This document shows, piece after piece, positions 50,979 through 63,200 of a stretch of DNA of 64,000 bases (positions within the stretch are counted from its first letter, which is position 1; each line of letters starts with the position of its first letter). The translations under genes and the position numbers were made by a program. The notes beneath the pieces are model-generated. The model did no database searches and was not told where the DNA came from. It saw nothing but the letters and a program-made list of their open reading frames with translations. The stretch lies in the NCBI GenBank assembly GCA_008921705.1, contig VFFE01009164.1, positions 2,068,176 through 2,132,175 of the forward strand. Direction: 5' to 3'. Source of the DNA: Burhinus oedicnemus (Eukaryota > Chordata > Aves > Charadriiformes > Burhinidae).

Positions 50979-51519
50979 TGTCATGGATTCAGTTGGGACA
51001 GAGTTAACTTTTTTACTAGCAGCTGGTATAGTGCTATGTTTTGGGTTCGGGATGAGAAATACTTTTGATAGCACACTGGTGTTTTTAGGTGTTGCTAAGG
51101 AGTCAAGGCCTTTTCTGCTCACCATACCACCCTGCCAGCAAGTAGGCTGGGGGTCCACAAGAAGTTGGGAGGAGACACAGCCAAGACAGCTGATCGCAAC
51201 TGACCAAAGGAATATTCCCTGCCATGTGATGTCATGCTCAGTACATAAAGCTGGGGGAAGAAGAGGGAAGGGGGGGACATTTGGAGTTATGACATTTATC
51301 TTCCCAAATAACTGTTACACATGATGGAGCCCTGCTTTTCTGGAGATAGCTGAACACCTGCCTGCCGATGGGATGCAGTGAATGAATTCATTGTTTTGCT
51401 TTTGCTTGCGTGTGCAGCTTTTGCTCTACCTATTAAATTGTCTTTATCTCAACCCATAAATACTTTCTCACTTTTACTCTTCCATGGTTCTTGCTGCTGG
51501 CTGGGGTTAAACCATGACA
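50979..51519 (+). mobile_element. Solo LTR of an avian ERVL-type endogenous retrovirus
   Basis: The element starts TGTCATGGATTCAGTTGGGA and ends GGGGTTAAACCATGACA, with perfectly inverted 8-bp ends (TGTCATGG/CCATGACA). It is flanked by the same 5-bp sequence, CCTTC, at 50,974-50,978 and 51,520-51,524, the duplication length typical of ERVL. Inside are a TATA-like CAGTACATAAAGCTGGGGG near 51,240 and the CCTATTAAATTGTCTTTATC segment near 51,430, where polyadenylation is expected. The arrangement follows a common bird LTR family. No gag, pol or env lies next to it, so this is a single LTR left after recombination between the two LTRs of a provirus. The 168-codon frame at 50,818-51,324 enters the LTR and is not a gene. 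Confidence 0.93.
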
Positions 51520-51524
51520 CCTTC

Positions 51525-53990
51525 ACGAAGCCCCAGCTCCCCGGATGGGACAGCAACACTTGCAAAACAACTTGCAATGAACACAGAATCCCCACCTGAA
51601 ATGTGACTTCAGAAATTTAAGTAGGAGGGATGAAGCAGTGGAGAAACACTCAGCCGCTCAGTTTAAACTAGAACTGTTTTCTTTTATTCACAACATCGTG
51701 GTTCTCTGAATAAATCTAAGTGTTGAGGGCAAGCCGAATGACAGTGAAACGGACACACTTATCATGACTACTCAAAGTAGTGTGTGGAGGCAGCACTAGG
51801 CATGCTTGGGGACAATGGGACAGGCACAGCGCAGTCCACCTCTTCCAGGGAACAAATGGCTGAGACAGAGACAGCTACACCTCAAAATATCATAAAAAGG
51901 AACCAAAAGGAAGTCAAAAGAGCAGTTATTAGACGGGAAGACAAACAACTTTAGACATCGAAGTTTATCTTCTGTGATGCTACAAATTGATTACCATTCC
52001 TTGCCTTTGTAAATCCAGGTTTTACATTACCTAGAAATAATTATTGTGGTCATCCAATGATTTTCCAGTATCTGGCAAGACATACTTAGGTTTGCTTAAA
52101 TTTCAGTCTATAACTTTCTGTGGTTTCTGTGATTTGTTAATTAGTTTTACTTCTTTAAGATAATTTAACAGGCATTTTAAAAATCTGGGCTCAGATCTTC
52201 TTCACTGGATAGGAGAACATACATAATGTTTAACAAAATACAGTAATGATATATTCCAGTAAGAATATAATATTTTAACTATATGCTATGTGATCAGGCT
52301 ACCAAGTGGAGCTATCAAGTCTACACCCACCTATTTAAAGCTCCCATATTTCAATGCTCAACAATAACATTTCATCAATTTATTTATCTTTTTAAGTCAA
52401 TCTCTCACATGAAAAGGTATACAGTTTACAACTGAGCAAACAGAATGCATAATATCCAAATAAAAGTGTTGAATTTCAAAGAGAAGATGATTGGCAGATG
52501 ACCAATTTGCCATTATAACATCAGTACCAAGGTTATACCTAACCTTAAGGACCAAGCCTTCAACAAGAATAAATGACATCCAAGAAAACCAAGGGTGTTT
52601 TGTTGCTTGAGGACATTCAGAGCAATACTGGCAATGGTACTATGCTGACATAAGAAATGGATCAGCTAAAAACAGTGGCAATGAAAAAAACGCAAGAGCC
52701 AGCAAGTACCATCCCTCAATAGCAGATCAAACTCAGCAGCTGAACAGAAGGTAGTAGAGGACAAACTGATTTGAGAATAAGAAGTCATGAGGTCCAGAGA
52801 CAGCTGTTACTGAATGATGTCTCTGAAGAGACAGACTATATAACTCCTGTTGGAGGATTCAAGAAGTCCGCTTTCTCCATCCCTGTTAGACATCAGCATT
52901 CTGTTAATTGGCTGAAATAGCCTGTTGTTGCTATTTTTAGTAAAGAAGAATAGTAGCCACTTTCTTTCTTCAGGCTTCATGTAAACACACAACCCTATAG
53001 AGAAAAGGGGAGAGGGATGGGGAGGACTGAGATTCTGCCACATGCTCTCTTTATTGCTGCCATCCTGTTTTCACAGGAGAGAGCAGTATTCATCAGGGGC
53101 TATGTACGTTTGCTTTCTTCTCTCTTCTCTTTGGTGCTGATGCTGACACACAGAGAGATTCCACTAGAAATGGCAGCACTGTTAATTATCAAAGGACACC
53201 CTGGGCTGAAATTGTGCTGGTACATACTGTACCCCGCACTTTCCTAAGCTGCAGTGCTGTGCTCTACGATTAAAGCTTACATGGCTTCTAGCCTTTAGAG
53301 TTTTTCAAAATAATTCTGAGAATGCTAAAGGTTACTTACTAGCCACTGGAATTTTTCACGGTGTGTAAGCCACAGGTATTTTCACACTCTGAGAAACACC
53401 TTATTGCTTGAGAGTAGAGAAATTTTCTCCTTTGCAGGACTGGTACAGGGTCTACTTCCATGATGAGAGAGTAACAATACCAGGAAGGCCATTCCAAGTA
53501 GCATTTTAGTTCCCTCTCAACCACAGAGAAATACAGAAGAACTTCAAAGAACCCAGAAGGAGATGGGAAAGCCAGGGAAAAACAAATGCAGATAAGGATA
53601 ATTATTATATGAAAAATAAAGTTACATTTTTCAGTTGAATGACAGTCCACATGTACACTCACACTGTGAATGGCACCAACCCATTAAGTCTCCATCATAA
53701 ATAACCTTGCAGAGGACCTCAGAGCCTTCCAGGCAAACAGCAACACCATCAGTCATCAGTGTCTCAGACACCACCTCATGCCTGATGAAGATGTGGGTGC
53801 AGTTCCACATGGTCACTCAACAATTATTTGGGCTTCAGTAGAAAAGTCCTAGTCAAGTTAAAAGATCCTGCTTTGGCCATTCACTGCAGATCTTGACACC
53901 AACCTCTCTTCAGTTAGAGGGCACCAATCATACCAAAACCTTTGAAGCATTCAGCTACAGGTGTGGAGGCTCTACCCATGCTAATAAACC
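51525..53990. other. A+T-rich DNA, nothing identified
   Basis: Frames of up to 107 codons (53,339-53,662 minus) occur without recognised domains. No repeat was identified. Confidence 0.45.
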
Positions 53991-53991
53991 A

Positions 53992-54118
53992 AAAGGGCCA
54001 AGACTGCCTGGATGCAGACCTGAGTAATGTGCTCTAGGCATTCCTGAGTCAGCAGGGGAGTTGGACTAGATGATCTCTAGAGGTCCCTTCCAACTCTGAA
54101 AATTCCGTGATTCAGTGA
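53992..54118 (+). mobile_element. CR1 LINE 3' end, 5' truncated
   Basis: GCCAAGACTGCCTGGATGCA is followed by GAGTTGGACTAGATGATCTC, TAGAGGTCCCTTCCAACTCT and the tail AATTCCGTGATTCAGTGA. This is the sense-strand CR1 3' end with its octamer tail (here diverged). Only about 127 bases are present. Confidence 0.92.
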
Positions 54119-54410
54119 AGACATACACTCAGGTACTGAATCGGGGAATACAAAAACATAGTACTCGCTTGTACTGCCCTGACATCAAGTGTCTGAATGA
54201 GGAAACTTGCAGGTCTGAGCTTTAGGAGGAAAAACTAGAAGATTAAGATAAAATGCAGCCACAAATGGAGAACAATAGTTTTCCGCTACACATACCCAGC
54301 CTTCAAAAAAAAACTGTATGGAAAATACAGATCTGCACTTACCCCACTCTTCTTGCACCTTCACGGAAAGGTGAAGCCGCGAGTGCACAGTCCTCTGTGG
54401 CTGTGCATGG

Positions 54411-54484
54411 CTAGGTTTAAAACAAACCAGCCACTGGACAAAGCAAAGCTAGGTTTAAATCAAACCAGCCACTGGACAAACATC
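54411..54484 (+). repeat. Tandem duplication, 38-bp unit, two copies
   Basis: CTAGGTTTAAAACAAACCAG at 54,411 is repeated as CTAGGTTTAAATCAAACCAG at 54,449, each followed by CCACTGGACAAA. The two copies are nearly identical over about 32 bases, so the duplication is fairly recent. Confidence 0.9.
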
Positions 54485-56320
54485 TTAACAAGCCTAATAA
54501 AGCCTTTGATGAACCTAGAAAAGGGCAGAAAATGGAGGCTTACTCTTTCAGTGAGCATGAGCAGAAATGGGTGACAGATGGGCTTTTATAGAGCTAAGGG
54601 AGAGGACACTGGAACTGGTAACAAACATACTAAATGTCAAACACTCCTCTCTAGTATTTATAGGAACTGGTCTAACTGAAGTAAAGGGTAATACTCTCAC
54701 ATAGTACTCACAAAACACTCAGAAAGTTCTCAGAAGTCTTCAGCACCCACACGGTGACAGCACAGTATTTGGGGAAAGTGGCAAAAGTCAGAGAGACTGA
54801 TCTGCGGGCAACAGTTACAAGAAACAGCAGAGATCTTGCAGGTCTTCACCACAAAATGAAGAAAATCCAGGCACTGTAACAGTCTCAAATATTCTGGAAA
54901 ACTGTAATGACCAGGGCCTGGCTCAGACTTCTTATGGCCAGAATTCCTAGCAATGCAGTGACTGGATGAAAACCTTCCAACAGCCCACCTAAGCATGGTA
55001 CCAAGAATGCACCCAGAGATAGCCTGCACCCTGACCTCATCTTCAGCAGCAGCATGAGCACCTCCTGCCAGTGCAGGTAGTAAAATGGATTTGTGCTAGG
55101 CTGACTTCCCCTTGGAAAGATGGAGATGAGGCAACCAGGACAGATCTCCTGCACACCCTCAAGAAATGTGACTCTGTTTGATGGATCTGACAGACAGCTG
55201 GAAGATCAGGGAGAGCAGCTAATCCTTTTCTCTGCAGACCAGCTGTATAGGGCCCTCATGGAACAGAGATGTTGCACATTTCTGCTTGGGCATGCCATCC
55301 TTTGATGACCTCCAGAACCTGGAAACCTCATGTAGATGCATTTCAGAGGCACTGCTGAGTTCCAAAACAAGTAACATGAGGCTCACACTCCTGCACAGAC
55401 CTCAGCCCTTTGATGATGAGATCTATCCTATGAGATGCCCAGGCCAAACAGGATTTGCCAGGCATCACTATCTGACTGGGGAAGGAACTGGAGGAGTATT
55501 GTCCCGTGGCCTGATACTGCCACCACAGCAAAAGTGCCCCATATTTTGAGAAACAGTAGCCAGCCTGCTGAAAGGATACAAAGTGGGAGAGCACACAGAG
55601 GGGAGACAGTGTTAGGTGACGTGTGGCACGAGGCACCACAGAGGTTAGCTGGGAAGTGTATTGTCAGAAAAGGAAAGGACAGACTAGGATCTCTTCACAG
55701 ACAAAAGAGCTCTCACAAATTGAGAGTTAATAGTTTCTCCAGTGATCCCAAGGATTTGCAGTAATATAATTTTTGATTCAAGGGTTCACCCTGGGACCCA
55801 GATGCTTGGAAAGAGACTGAGTCATTTGCAGAGATTCAGGTTTTGCACCTTTGTGGGACCCTTTATCAAGCAAACAATTGTAAAAGTAAATGAAAAAAGG
55901 CACACAGAGACACAAGATGTTAACAGCAATGACTGCCACTGCCATGATGAAAACTTCAAGGGTTACAGACAGGACATATGGAAAGACCTTGAAATGAACA
56001 CTGTCATCATCTGAGAAGAAAATATATTATTGGCAAGGGGGCATATTTATAACTATATGAAAATATGCACCTACGATAGTAAAAAGTTACAGACCGCCTA
56101 CTGAACAGCCAGACAAATGCCACCTAAATCCATACTGAATTCCAGACATAGGAATAGGGTGCCAAAAAACCCTTTCTCTTGGCAAGAAACAGCCTCTGTA
56201 TAATCCACTCTACTGGGGTGTGCTGCAACAGGCTGTAAGGCACCCGTGAGGTAAAGCAAAATCCATCCACAGATAAGGCACACTTTCATGAAAAGGGTGT
56301 CTGAAAAAGGACACAGAAGT

Positions 56321-56360
56321 GGGAATATGTGGGAATATGTGGGAATATGTGGGAATATGC
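56321..56360 (+). repeat. 10-bp tandem repeat, four copies
   Basis: GGGAATATGT is repeated four times head to tail, with the last copy ending GC in place of GT. It is a young minisatellite-like array; on the minus strand it appears as repeated Ile-Pro-Thr-type codons in a frame that is not a gene. Confidence 0.95.
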
Positions 56361-56449
56361 ATCACACAGCCATTGTTCATTACATCTGGTACCCAAACAT
56401 CTGATGTTTTGTTATACCAAGATGGTAGAAAACCTGTCCATCTGGCCAC

Positions 56450-56475
56450 AAAAAAAAAAAAAAAAAAAAAAAAAA
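56450..56475 (+). repeat. A26 homopolymer
   Basis: Twenty-six A follow TCTGGCCAC. No AATAAA signal is seen in the preceding 45 bases, so a retroposon tail is possible but unsupported. Confidence 0.95.
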
Positions 56476-57300
56476 GTGGAAATAAACATTACAAAGGCAG
56501 AAGGCAAAGAAAAGCATAAGCTCCTGGAACAGCATCAGTCCTGCTGCCTGCCTCTATGCCATGACCTGGCAGAGTTAGTAACTGGAGTCGTCTACAATCT
56601 CAACCATAGCTGTCTATGATCTCAACCGTTGTTTAGACTGTTCAAATTGCCATCTGGAGCAGGCTGCCTAAAGAGAGCATGGGGATCATCTGGAGCCTTG
56701 TTCCTGACAAAATACAGATTTCTTTCTTAGGATATATAGAGACATGACATAGGAACTGGGTGTCCATCACAGCTTTGCAGGAGTATGGAACTTCACTAGT
56801 CCAAGAACTGAAGAAAGAGGAAAGATCTAATAGGAGGTCCCTGGCACATGTCTGGAGCCAAGATTCTGTCATAGTTACAGAGACTAGCAAGCATATTCTG
56901 TCAGCCACCTGTGTCTCAAAAGACATTACAGTGCAGTCTTCCAGGATGTACAGGGAGGAGATCTGGAACAGGCAAAATCTTCTCCAATGGTATGATTTAC
57001 AAGATGAAGCTGCAATGATGCAAATGAACAGACTCACTTCCTCATTCAAGTGAAGGCCTGAAGACCCTGGTCACTGAATCGCAAGCATTCATCCTTCCTG
57101 AATACAGCAACTGCTTCCAGGGATGAGGAGTTAAGAGGGATGCAGAGAAAGTCCACATTCCCTGGAGTACGCTGTTTCTTCCCAAGTCTTCCTGGTGGCA
57201 GAAGGAGAGTAGGCTGGAGCAGAATGTCTGGCTCCAAAATTACCTCAACGGGGGCAGTCTCATGCAAAATGTCCATGCATTAGGCTTTATCATGGTTCTA

Positions 57301-58294
57301 CCTATTTATTAAGGGGAACCCTAATATAGTCTGTGACCACTTAAGCAGGTTCCTGAAGGAGAACTAGTCATCATGTTTCCCTGTACTCCCTTGATGCAGG
57401 AGTAAGACAAGTGACCCAGATATGATCAACCATCAGACAACATTGTCAAGGCGGGAATATCTTACACACACTCATGGGTGGGAAAAATTTTGATCTTGAG
57501 AAGGCAAATACAGGACCGTAGGGCAAAAATCACTGTTGCATCATTAGAAGGTTTTTTGCCTCTGTAACGCAAATTGCTTCTGAAGAGATTTCTGTATCAA
57601 TCAGATAAATACAAACTTAACCAGTGATAACTCAAGTAAAAGTCTTTATAAAGGAGATATACACAAATTTGAAACAGATTTCTCAAACAGTATTTGATAA
57701 TACGTAAATATGCTTACCATGTGGATGCAGGTAAAGGACACTATGAAATGCCACAATGGGGAATATAACTAGTCACTTCACAGTAGCAAGATATTTTATT
57801 CAGATTTTTTATTTCAGATATTAACTGAACATCAAATCACGGAAGTACATGGCTTTAACTCACAGTTTATTACTTCGTTTGTCCATGTATTTCCTTTTTT
57901 CACATAAACATTTCTCTCACATCGTTTTCATTTTTAAAATTCAATTCCATAACTGGTGTTTGATGACAAGGCCTAAGAGGGAGCTCTCCCACAAAACCAT
58001 AAAATCTTTCTTATTCAGAATGAAATCATCAGAAAACTTTTAAGTAAATTGCTGAATTCAAACTGCTTTTAAAAGCCAGAGATAAAGAAAACTGCAACAT
58101 TTCCTCTCACAAAAACAAAATCACCAAAGTTTTAGGATGCTACCTTGTTAAAAGAAAGTCAAAATTCAGACCTGCTGAGCAGCATAGTCTTAGCAATGTC
58201 AATCTGCATTCAATTCAAAAAAGAGTAATGCTGGTTCATTATTGTTGAAGTTACCATGTTAGGAAATAGTGCTAGTTAAAGATAATAGTCTCTC
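57301..58294. other. A+T-rich DNA, nothing identified
   Basis: One 64-codon frame without a recognisable domain is present. No repeat was identified. Confidence 0.5.
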
Positions 58295-58345
58295 AACTAT
58301 TAGTAAACTATTAGTAAACTAACTATTAAACTAACTAGTAGTAAA
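58295..58345 (+). repeat. Short 11-bp tandem repeat
   Basis: AACTATTAGTA-type units recur with an 11-base period (at about 58,295 and 58,306), then degrade into further CTAACTATTAA and CTAACTAGTAG words. Confidence 0.8.
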
Positions 58346-58790
58346 GATACAGCTAAATTAGACCACGTAATTCATTACAAGAGGCCTAATTTTGCATTAT
58401 TTCTGTATTACTTTTAAATTGCAGGTTACTCGCATGGATAGTAAAGATTTTTATTTGAAGATCCCCATGATTTTTGGAACTTTCCTGGGCAATACGTTAT
58501 TGTCTTGATATTAAGAATTAAGGAATCTGCAGTTCAGGGTTCTCTTCCCCATGCCCTCAAAACAGATCACACATAAAAGTAAGAGGAAAACACATCTCCT
58601 ATATTTTTAATCTGTAAGATAGTTAGCCTACCTTGTAAAATCTCTTAAAACATGCTTCTTTAAATTACTAAAGTTTGAAAAAAACAAGATTTCTCCAAAT
58701 GAAAATAAGTGGAATTACTTACAGAATTAACATTTTTGGTTAATAGCTCAGTATGTTTTAAAAGTCAGCATGAAGTTCCAGGTTTGCTAC

Positions 58791-59441
58791 TGTCCTGGTT
58801 TGAGCAACACAGGACTAATTTCTTTTCTAATGCTTGGGAAAACTGTACTTTTAGAAGACTCTAGAGTCTGAATTTGTGAACATATTTACTTTATAGCCAG
58901 CTACGGTGCATGGGTTTCAAGGTCTCAATGTTTTTGAGCTTGCCAGGTGCAGGGATGAGGAGGAGTGAGACCTGAGCACTTGACCCAAGCTGGCCAGCAG
59001 GATTATTTCATACCATGAACATCACATTCAATATAGATTAGAAAGTCTGCCGAGGAGGAAGGCTCTCCCTTGATGGTGGTGATCCAGAGAACTCCTTGCC
59101 CCAGTGCCAGACCCCTGAGGCCTTCCCTTCATCTTGAAGCCATAGCACTCGCAGTGTCTGACATTTGCTGTCCACTGCTGGGAGTGCACAGCTTCCTACT
59201 GATATAGTTGGCTGAGTATAATCCTTATATATTTTTAGATTGGTATCGGGATCACTATTGGTTCTTTACTGTTATTACTGTTAATTATTCAGTCTTATTC
59301 TATTAAATCTGTTTATCTTTTAACCCCTGGGTTTCCTGGTTTTATTCCCGATTCCCCCTTCCTGGGTGGGGAGGGGTCATCAGGTAATAGAATAATTGTC
59401 TAAATGACAATAAACTGTTGTGGGTTTCTCAAACCATAACA
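58791..59441 (+). mobile_element. Solo LTR of a second ERVL-type endogenous retrovirus
   Basis: It starts TGTCCTGGTTTGAGCAACAC and ends TTTCTCAAACCATAACA; the ends are inverted copies of each other (TGTCCTGGTTTGAG against TGTTATGGTTTGAG when reversed). Flanking 5-mers are GCTAC (58,786-58,790) and GCTAG (59,442-59,446), a 5-bp target duplication with one change. A CTATTAAATCTGTTTATC segment near 59,300 marks the likely polyadenylation zone, followed by the G+C-rich stretch usual in these LTRs. At 651 bp it differs in sequence from the LTR at 50,979, so it is another family. No internal viral genes adjoin it. Confidence 0.9.
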
Positions 59442-59734
59442 GCTAGTAAGAACTTTTTCAGCACTGTAAAGTTTTTTGCATTTCATAATCAAAAGGCATA
59501 TGTAGCATATTGAAATTCCAACATTTTAAATTCTGTAAAATAATTATCCTCATCAGCATATGACTTCATAATTTTGGTAAAGCTACATCAACAAAGTTTT
59601 ATCCAAACTGCACGGCAAGAAAAAGTCATTTTTTTTTTCCACACACAGGCACCAAAAGGAGGTTTACTGGAGGGCCAAAATCATTATTTTGCACTCCTAA
59701 ATACAAGATGGTATTCCTACAACTCCTAAATATT

Positions 59735-59747
59735 CCCCCCCCCCCCC
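59735..59747. repeat. C13 homopolymer
   Basis: Thirteen C lie between TATT and AGTAATAAACC. The run length may be unstable and prone to sequencing error. Confidence 0.9.
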
Positions 59748-59857
59748 AGTAATAAACCTAACCTTTAATGCATTGTGAAAAACTGCAGCCTGTACAAAAA
59801 AATGGTTCTGCCTACAGTCTAGACCTCTTTTGTCTTTGTTTCAGTTCTCCTTTGGGC

Positions 59858-60235
59858 CAAAGAGGTGCAGAAGTCACCAAGGGACAGTTACACACTGCTT
59901 CCCCCCCAGGAAAGTGCACCTCCCCTTCCCCAGCTCCTCTCTAGATGCCCCAAGCCCTGCCTCCCCCTGCCCAAGCAGAGAGGACAGAAAAGCAGGTGGG
60001 AAGCAGAAACCACTTCCGGAGAGGTCACTGCCATCATTCCCACCCAGTCCATGCTGCCAACTCCTCCCGAACCCACTCACTGCACCAACTCTCCAGTGCC
60101 CCCTTTGCTGCTGCAGTGCTCATGGCCACCAGCTGGGCAGGACACCCTGACCACAGGCTGTCCTCGGCCCCAGGATGTGCTTCCAGCACTCCGGGGCATG
60201 GGCTGGAGTGGCCGCCACCAGCATCAAAATATGAA
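59858..60235. other. Small G+C-rich patch
   Basis: About 380 bases rich in CC, CCCC and CTGC words, with scattered CpG, stand out from A+T-rich flanks. Overlapping frames of up to 132 codons on the plus strand are rich in Pro, Ser and Cys, as expected from the composition. There is no recognisable domain. A polypyrimidine stretch and AG (TTGTTTCAG near 59,843) sits just before the patch, so an exon cannot be wholly excluded. Confidence 0.4.
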
Positions 60236-63200
60236 CCTGTTTTTCACACAATTTGAAGTCTAGTAATACACAAAGATAGATGATATTTGTCGATACTGGA
60301 GATAAAGAGTTTACGTGCTGAAAGTCATAAAAAGCTTTGGAAACAAGCAGTCCACATGTGTTTTTGTACGAATGTTGTGTATCAGAAACCAGCATCTACC
60401 AAAACAGGAGAGATTTGTAAAGGAAGTTCATGCGCTCTTTGAACTACGGACAAAGTAACAAGATTATCTTAAAATTCCATGCCATAGATAGACAGAAACA
60501 GAAATATAAAATAATCAGATCGTGTCTCAAACCATCTCAAATAAGAAATTTTATGGATAGAATATACCATATGCAATATTGAGTCATCTCTAAGTAATGT
60601 TGGTCAAGTTCAATTAAGTAGAACACATAATTTCAGTGAACTGCGATCATCATTGTTTCAAATTAGCATAAGTACAATATTAATTAAGCATTCTTAGAAA
60701 GCAAGACAAATTAGGTGTGAAGGAGAATATGAAATATCCATGATTAAAAAAACTCCCTACAAATCTTCTGCAACACTGTTATTATAGACTAATTTTTTTT
60801 CTTAATTTGACATGCTAAAGGTTACTTCCTATCATATGTGTAAGACACTACAGAATTTTTAGACCAATATATCATAGTATGACAACACCATCACATTAGG
60901 CAACTAAGCATGTCTCTTTTGCCATCCACCACTTCTGTCAGCTATCCTGAGCAGTTCACTAAATCTTCCAGTGGAAAACGATAACATGCCATCATTTATG
61001 TTCAAATGATATGCTTTTTAACCAGGATCTGGTAAACAAGCTCTGAAGCACTCCATTAAAGCTGTCCAGAAGTTCTGCAACTGCTTCACTTGAATTAGAC
61101 AAAGTGTACAAGGCAGTCATTAATCGAAAAGAAGCAACACAATGAGCTCTTGGATCCCTATTTAGTATTCATGTCATTCTGTGCATCTCTTGACCATAGA
61201 ATTATTAATGCATTGACAGTTTTGTAATGGGAATGCTGGACAGCTTTGTCAAATAGGTGTCTGCAACCTGTGCCCTGTAAGTGGGACAAAGTTTGGAAAT
61301 CCCATCGTAGCAGGCAGCAGAGGAAATATGAGATGGCTGTTTCTGCTGAAAGGGCTCAGCATTGTAACGGGGAACCCTGCAGACTTTCCACTGGAGAGGG
61401 CCTTCACTGGGCTCTGCTGCTGAAGAAACCAGAGCAAACATCAGCATGAACATGGATGTCAGTTCTCTAAAGCGTGTCCTTCTAAATCCTCTAACAGCAT
61501 GTCCAGCTAATACAGTTTTCCTTCCAGAGCTTCCTACAAACCTCTTCAAGACTAGCTACTTGGAGTACAGGCCTACAAATAAAGAAAGGAAACCAGACAA
61601 AAGAAGAGCTTTCGAAATTTTTCTTCCTCCTTTTGTTCCATGGACCTCCAGTTTTCAAAATTAATAGGTAGTAACTACTAGAAAGTAGAAAAAAAAAAAT
61701 CACTGCTATAAAAAGCGTCACTGATTCTTTTTTGCAAAATAAACATGACAATCATTTTATAAAATAAAGGATTGTTTTTTCTCAAGTTTGTGTCAAATGT
61801 CAGCAGGAACTGAGATGCAGCTAAAATAACGGGGAAAGGTAGAGAGGTTTTTGGTATGTTCTTTTACCGATCCAATTAACTATGGAAACAAAAGCCACAG
61901 CATTATACAAGCAAACTTCTCTTCATACTTGTTCCATTTCAGAGAAGACTGCTTCCCTTTCCGTCTATATTTTCTCCTCCTTTGGGTTGTCTGTGCTTTT
62001 AAATGCGCCACATAAAATGTCTGTCAATCTAGCCTAATTTTGGTTCTCTTTAATTTCTTACCACCACAGCCCCATAATCCTGGAGAGATCCTTGCCATGA
62101 GAACCACAGCCAGAGGTCAGTGATCTTGGGACTGCTCAACAGTTTGGGTCCTTCTCTCCTACGGCACAGCACAGGGCTTTCTGCTTCTCTGGGAGTTGAG
62201 CCTAGAAGGACCGGTTTCAGAAAAAGAGACTCCTCCTATCACTTATCCTGCTGCTTCTTACTCCCATCTCTTCTACTGGACGCCCCATCTCAGATTTCTT
62301 GTAACAGCCCACAGTTCTACTTCTTACCTGCTGCTCAGGGCATGCACCAGAATCCTTTTTTATAAATCATGAGAGAGAAGTTAAGCAGAGGACAGGATTT
62401 AAGTTGAGAAGAGGGAGAGCAGAAGATTTCTACCCAGAGAAGATGACAGATAGAAACAACAGTGATGTCATGATACTGCTTCTCCTGAAGTCTGTATCAA
62501 CATGCATGAGTTATGATGGGTATAACATGGCAAAGAGGCGGAAATAAGTAAAAATATAAGGACATTACACTATCAGTTACCTTACCTCCGGAACCATTAG
62601 TTTATTTGCGAATGAAGACTCGAGGAAGAGAGAATCTTCCCAATTTCAATCATACAACTATCAGCAGTGTTGGGAGAGCAAGCCACTAGCCAAAAATCCC
62701 AGCTCTTAATGAAGCCTTCATGAAACTTTCAGACCTTTTAACTTCCTTGGCATGGAAGTCTGATGGAGGGAAGACTAAAAGAGTTGCCAGATTTAAAGAC
62801 TGATACATTTTGGCAAGTTGTAGCATTGCTGGTGGACTGCTCAATCTAAAGCTGCTTTTCTTCCATTGGCCTAAGACCATCAGAGGCCTGACAGAAAAGA
62901 ACTTTTTTTTTTCACCAATTATTCTGACAGGCCAAACAGCTGTTGAGGCACAAATTAAAAATTTTATTCCCCAAACCAAAGTTACAGTTTTACAAAATTC
63001 TACAATTACTCCCCTCAATTCCGCATGTGTGCTCAGATGCCTTCAAAATTAGGGGGATTACAAGAAATTATATATGTGGAATGGATGCCTCCTTTGCACC
63101 TCATCTCTCATTTGGGCTAACAAATACTGGTAGAACAGGAAAAATCATTTGTACACGGAAGACAAATTTGTCAGGAAATCAGAGGGGGCTGGCAGTAGTA

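Larger units (their letters stand above)
54700..57300 (+). other. G+C-richer block with broken coding-like frames, unassigned
   Basis: This 2.6-kb block has more G+C than the DNA on either side and carries many frames on both strands. On the plus strand several pieces read like fragments of protein: the frame at 55,120-55,305 (NVTLFDGSDRQLEDQGEQLI), the next frame on at 55,286-55,549 (PFDDEIYPMRCPGQTGFARH), a piece near 55,790 (WDPDAWKETESFAEIQVLHL), and the 97-codon frame at 56,760-57,053 (EIWNRQNLLQWYDLQDEAAM). The pieces sit in different frames, separated by stops and by a simple repeat and an A26 run. I recognise no domain and no retroviral or LINE motif. It could be a decayed retroelement, a pseudogene or unrelated DNA; composition is the main evidence. 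Confidence 0.3.

Noticed and set aside
50818..51324. 168-codon plus-strand frame, the longest free of N
   Set aside because: Its second half lies in the solo LTR, which normally codes for nothing, and the first half has no recognisable domain.
50979..59441. The two same-strand LTRs as the ends of one provirus
   Set aside because: Their sequences, lengths and flanking 5-mers differ, each has its own target duplication, and no viral genes were recognised between them.
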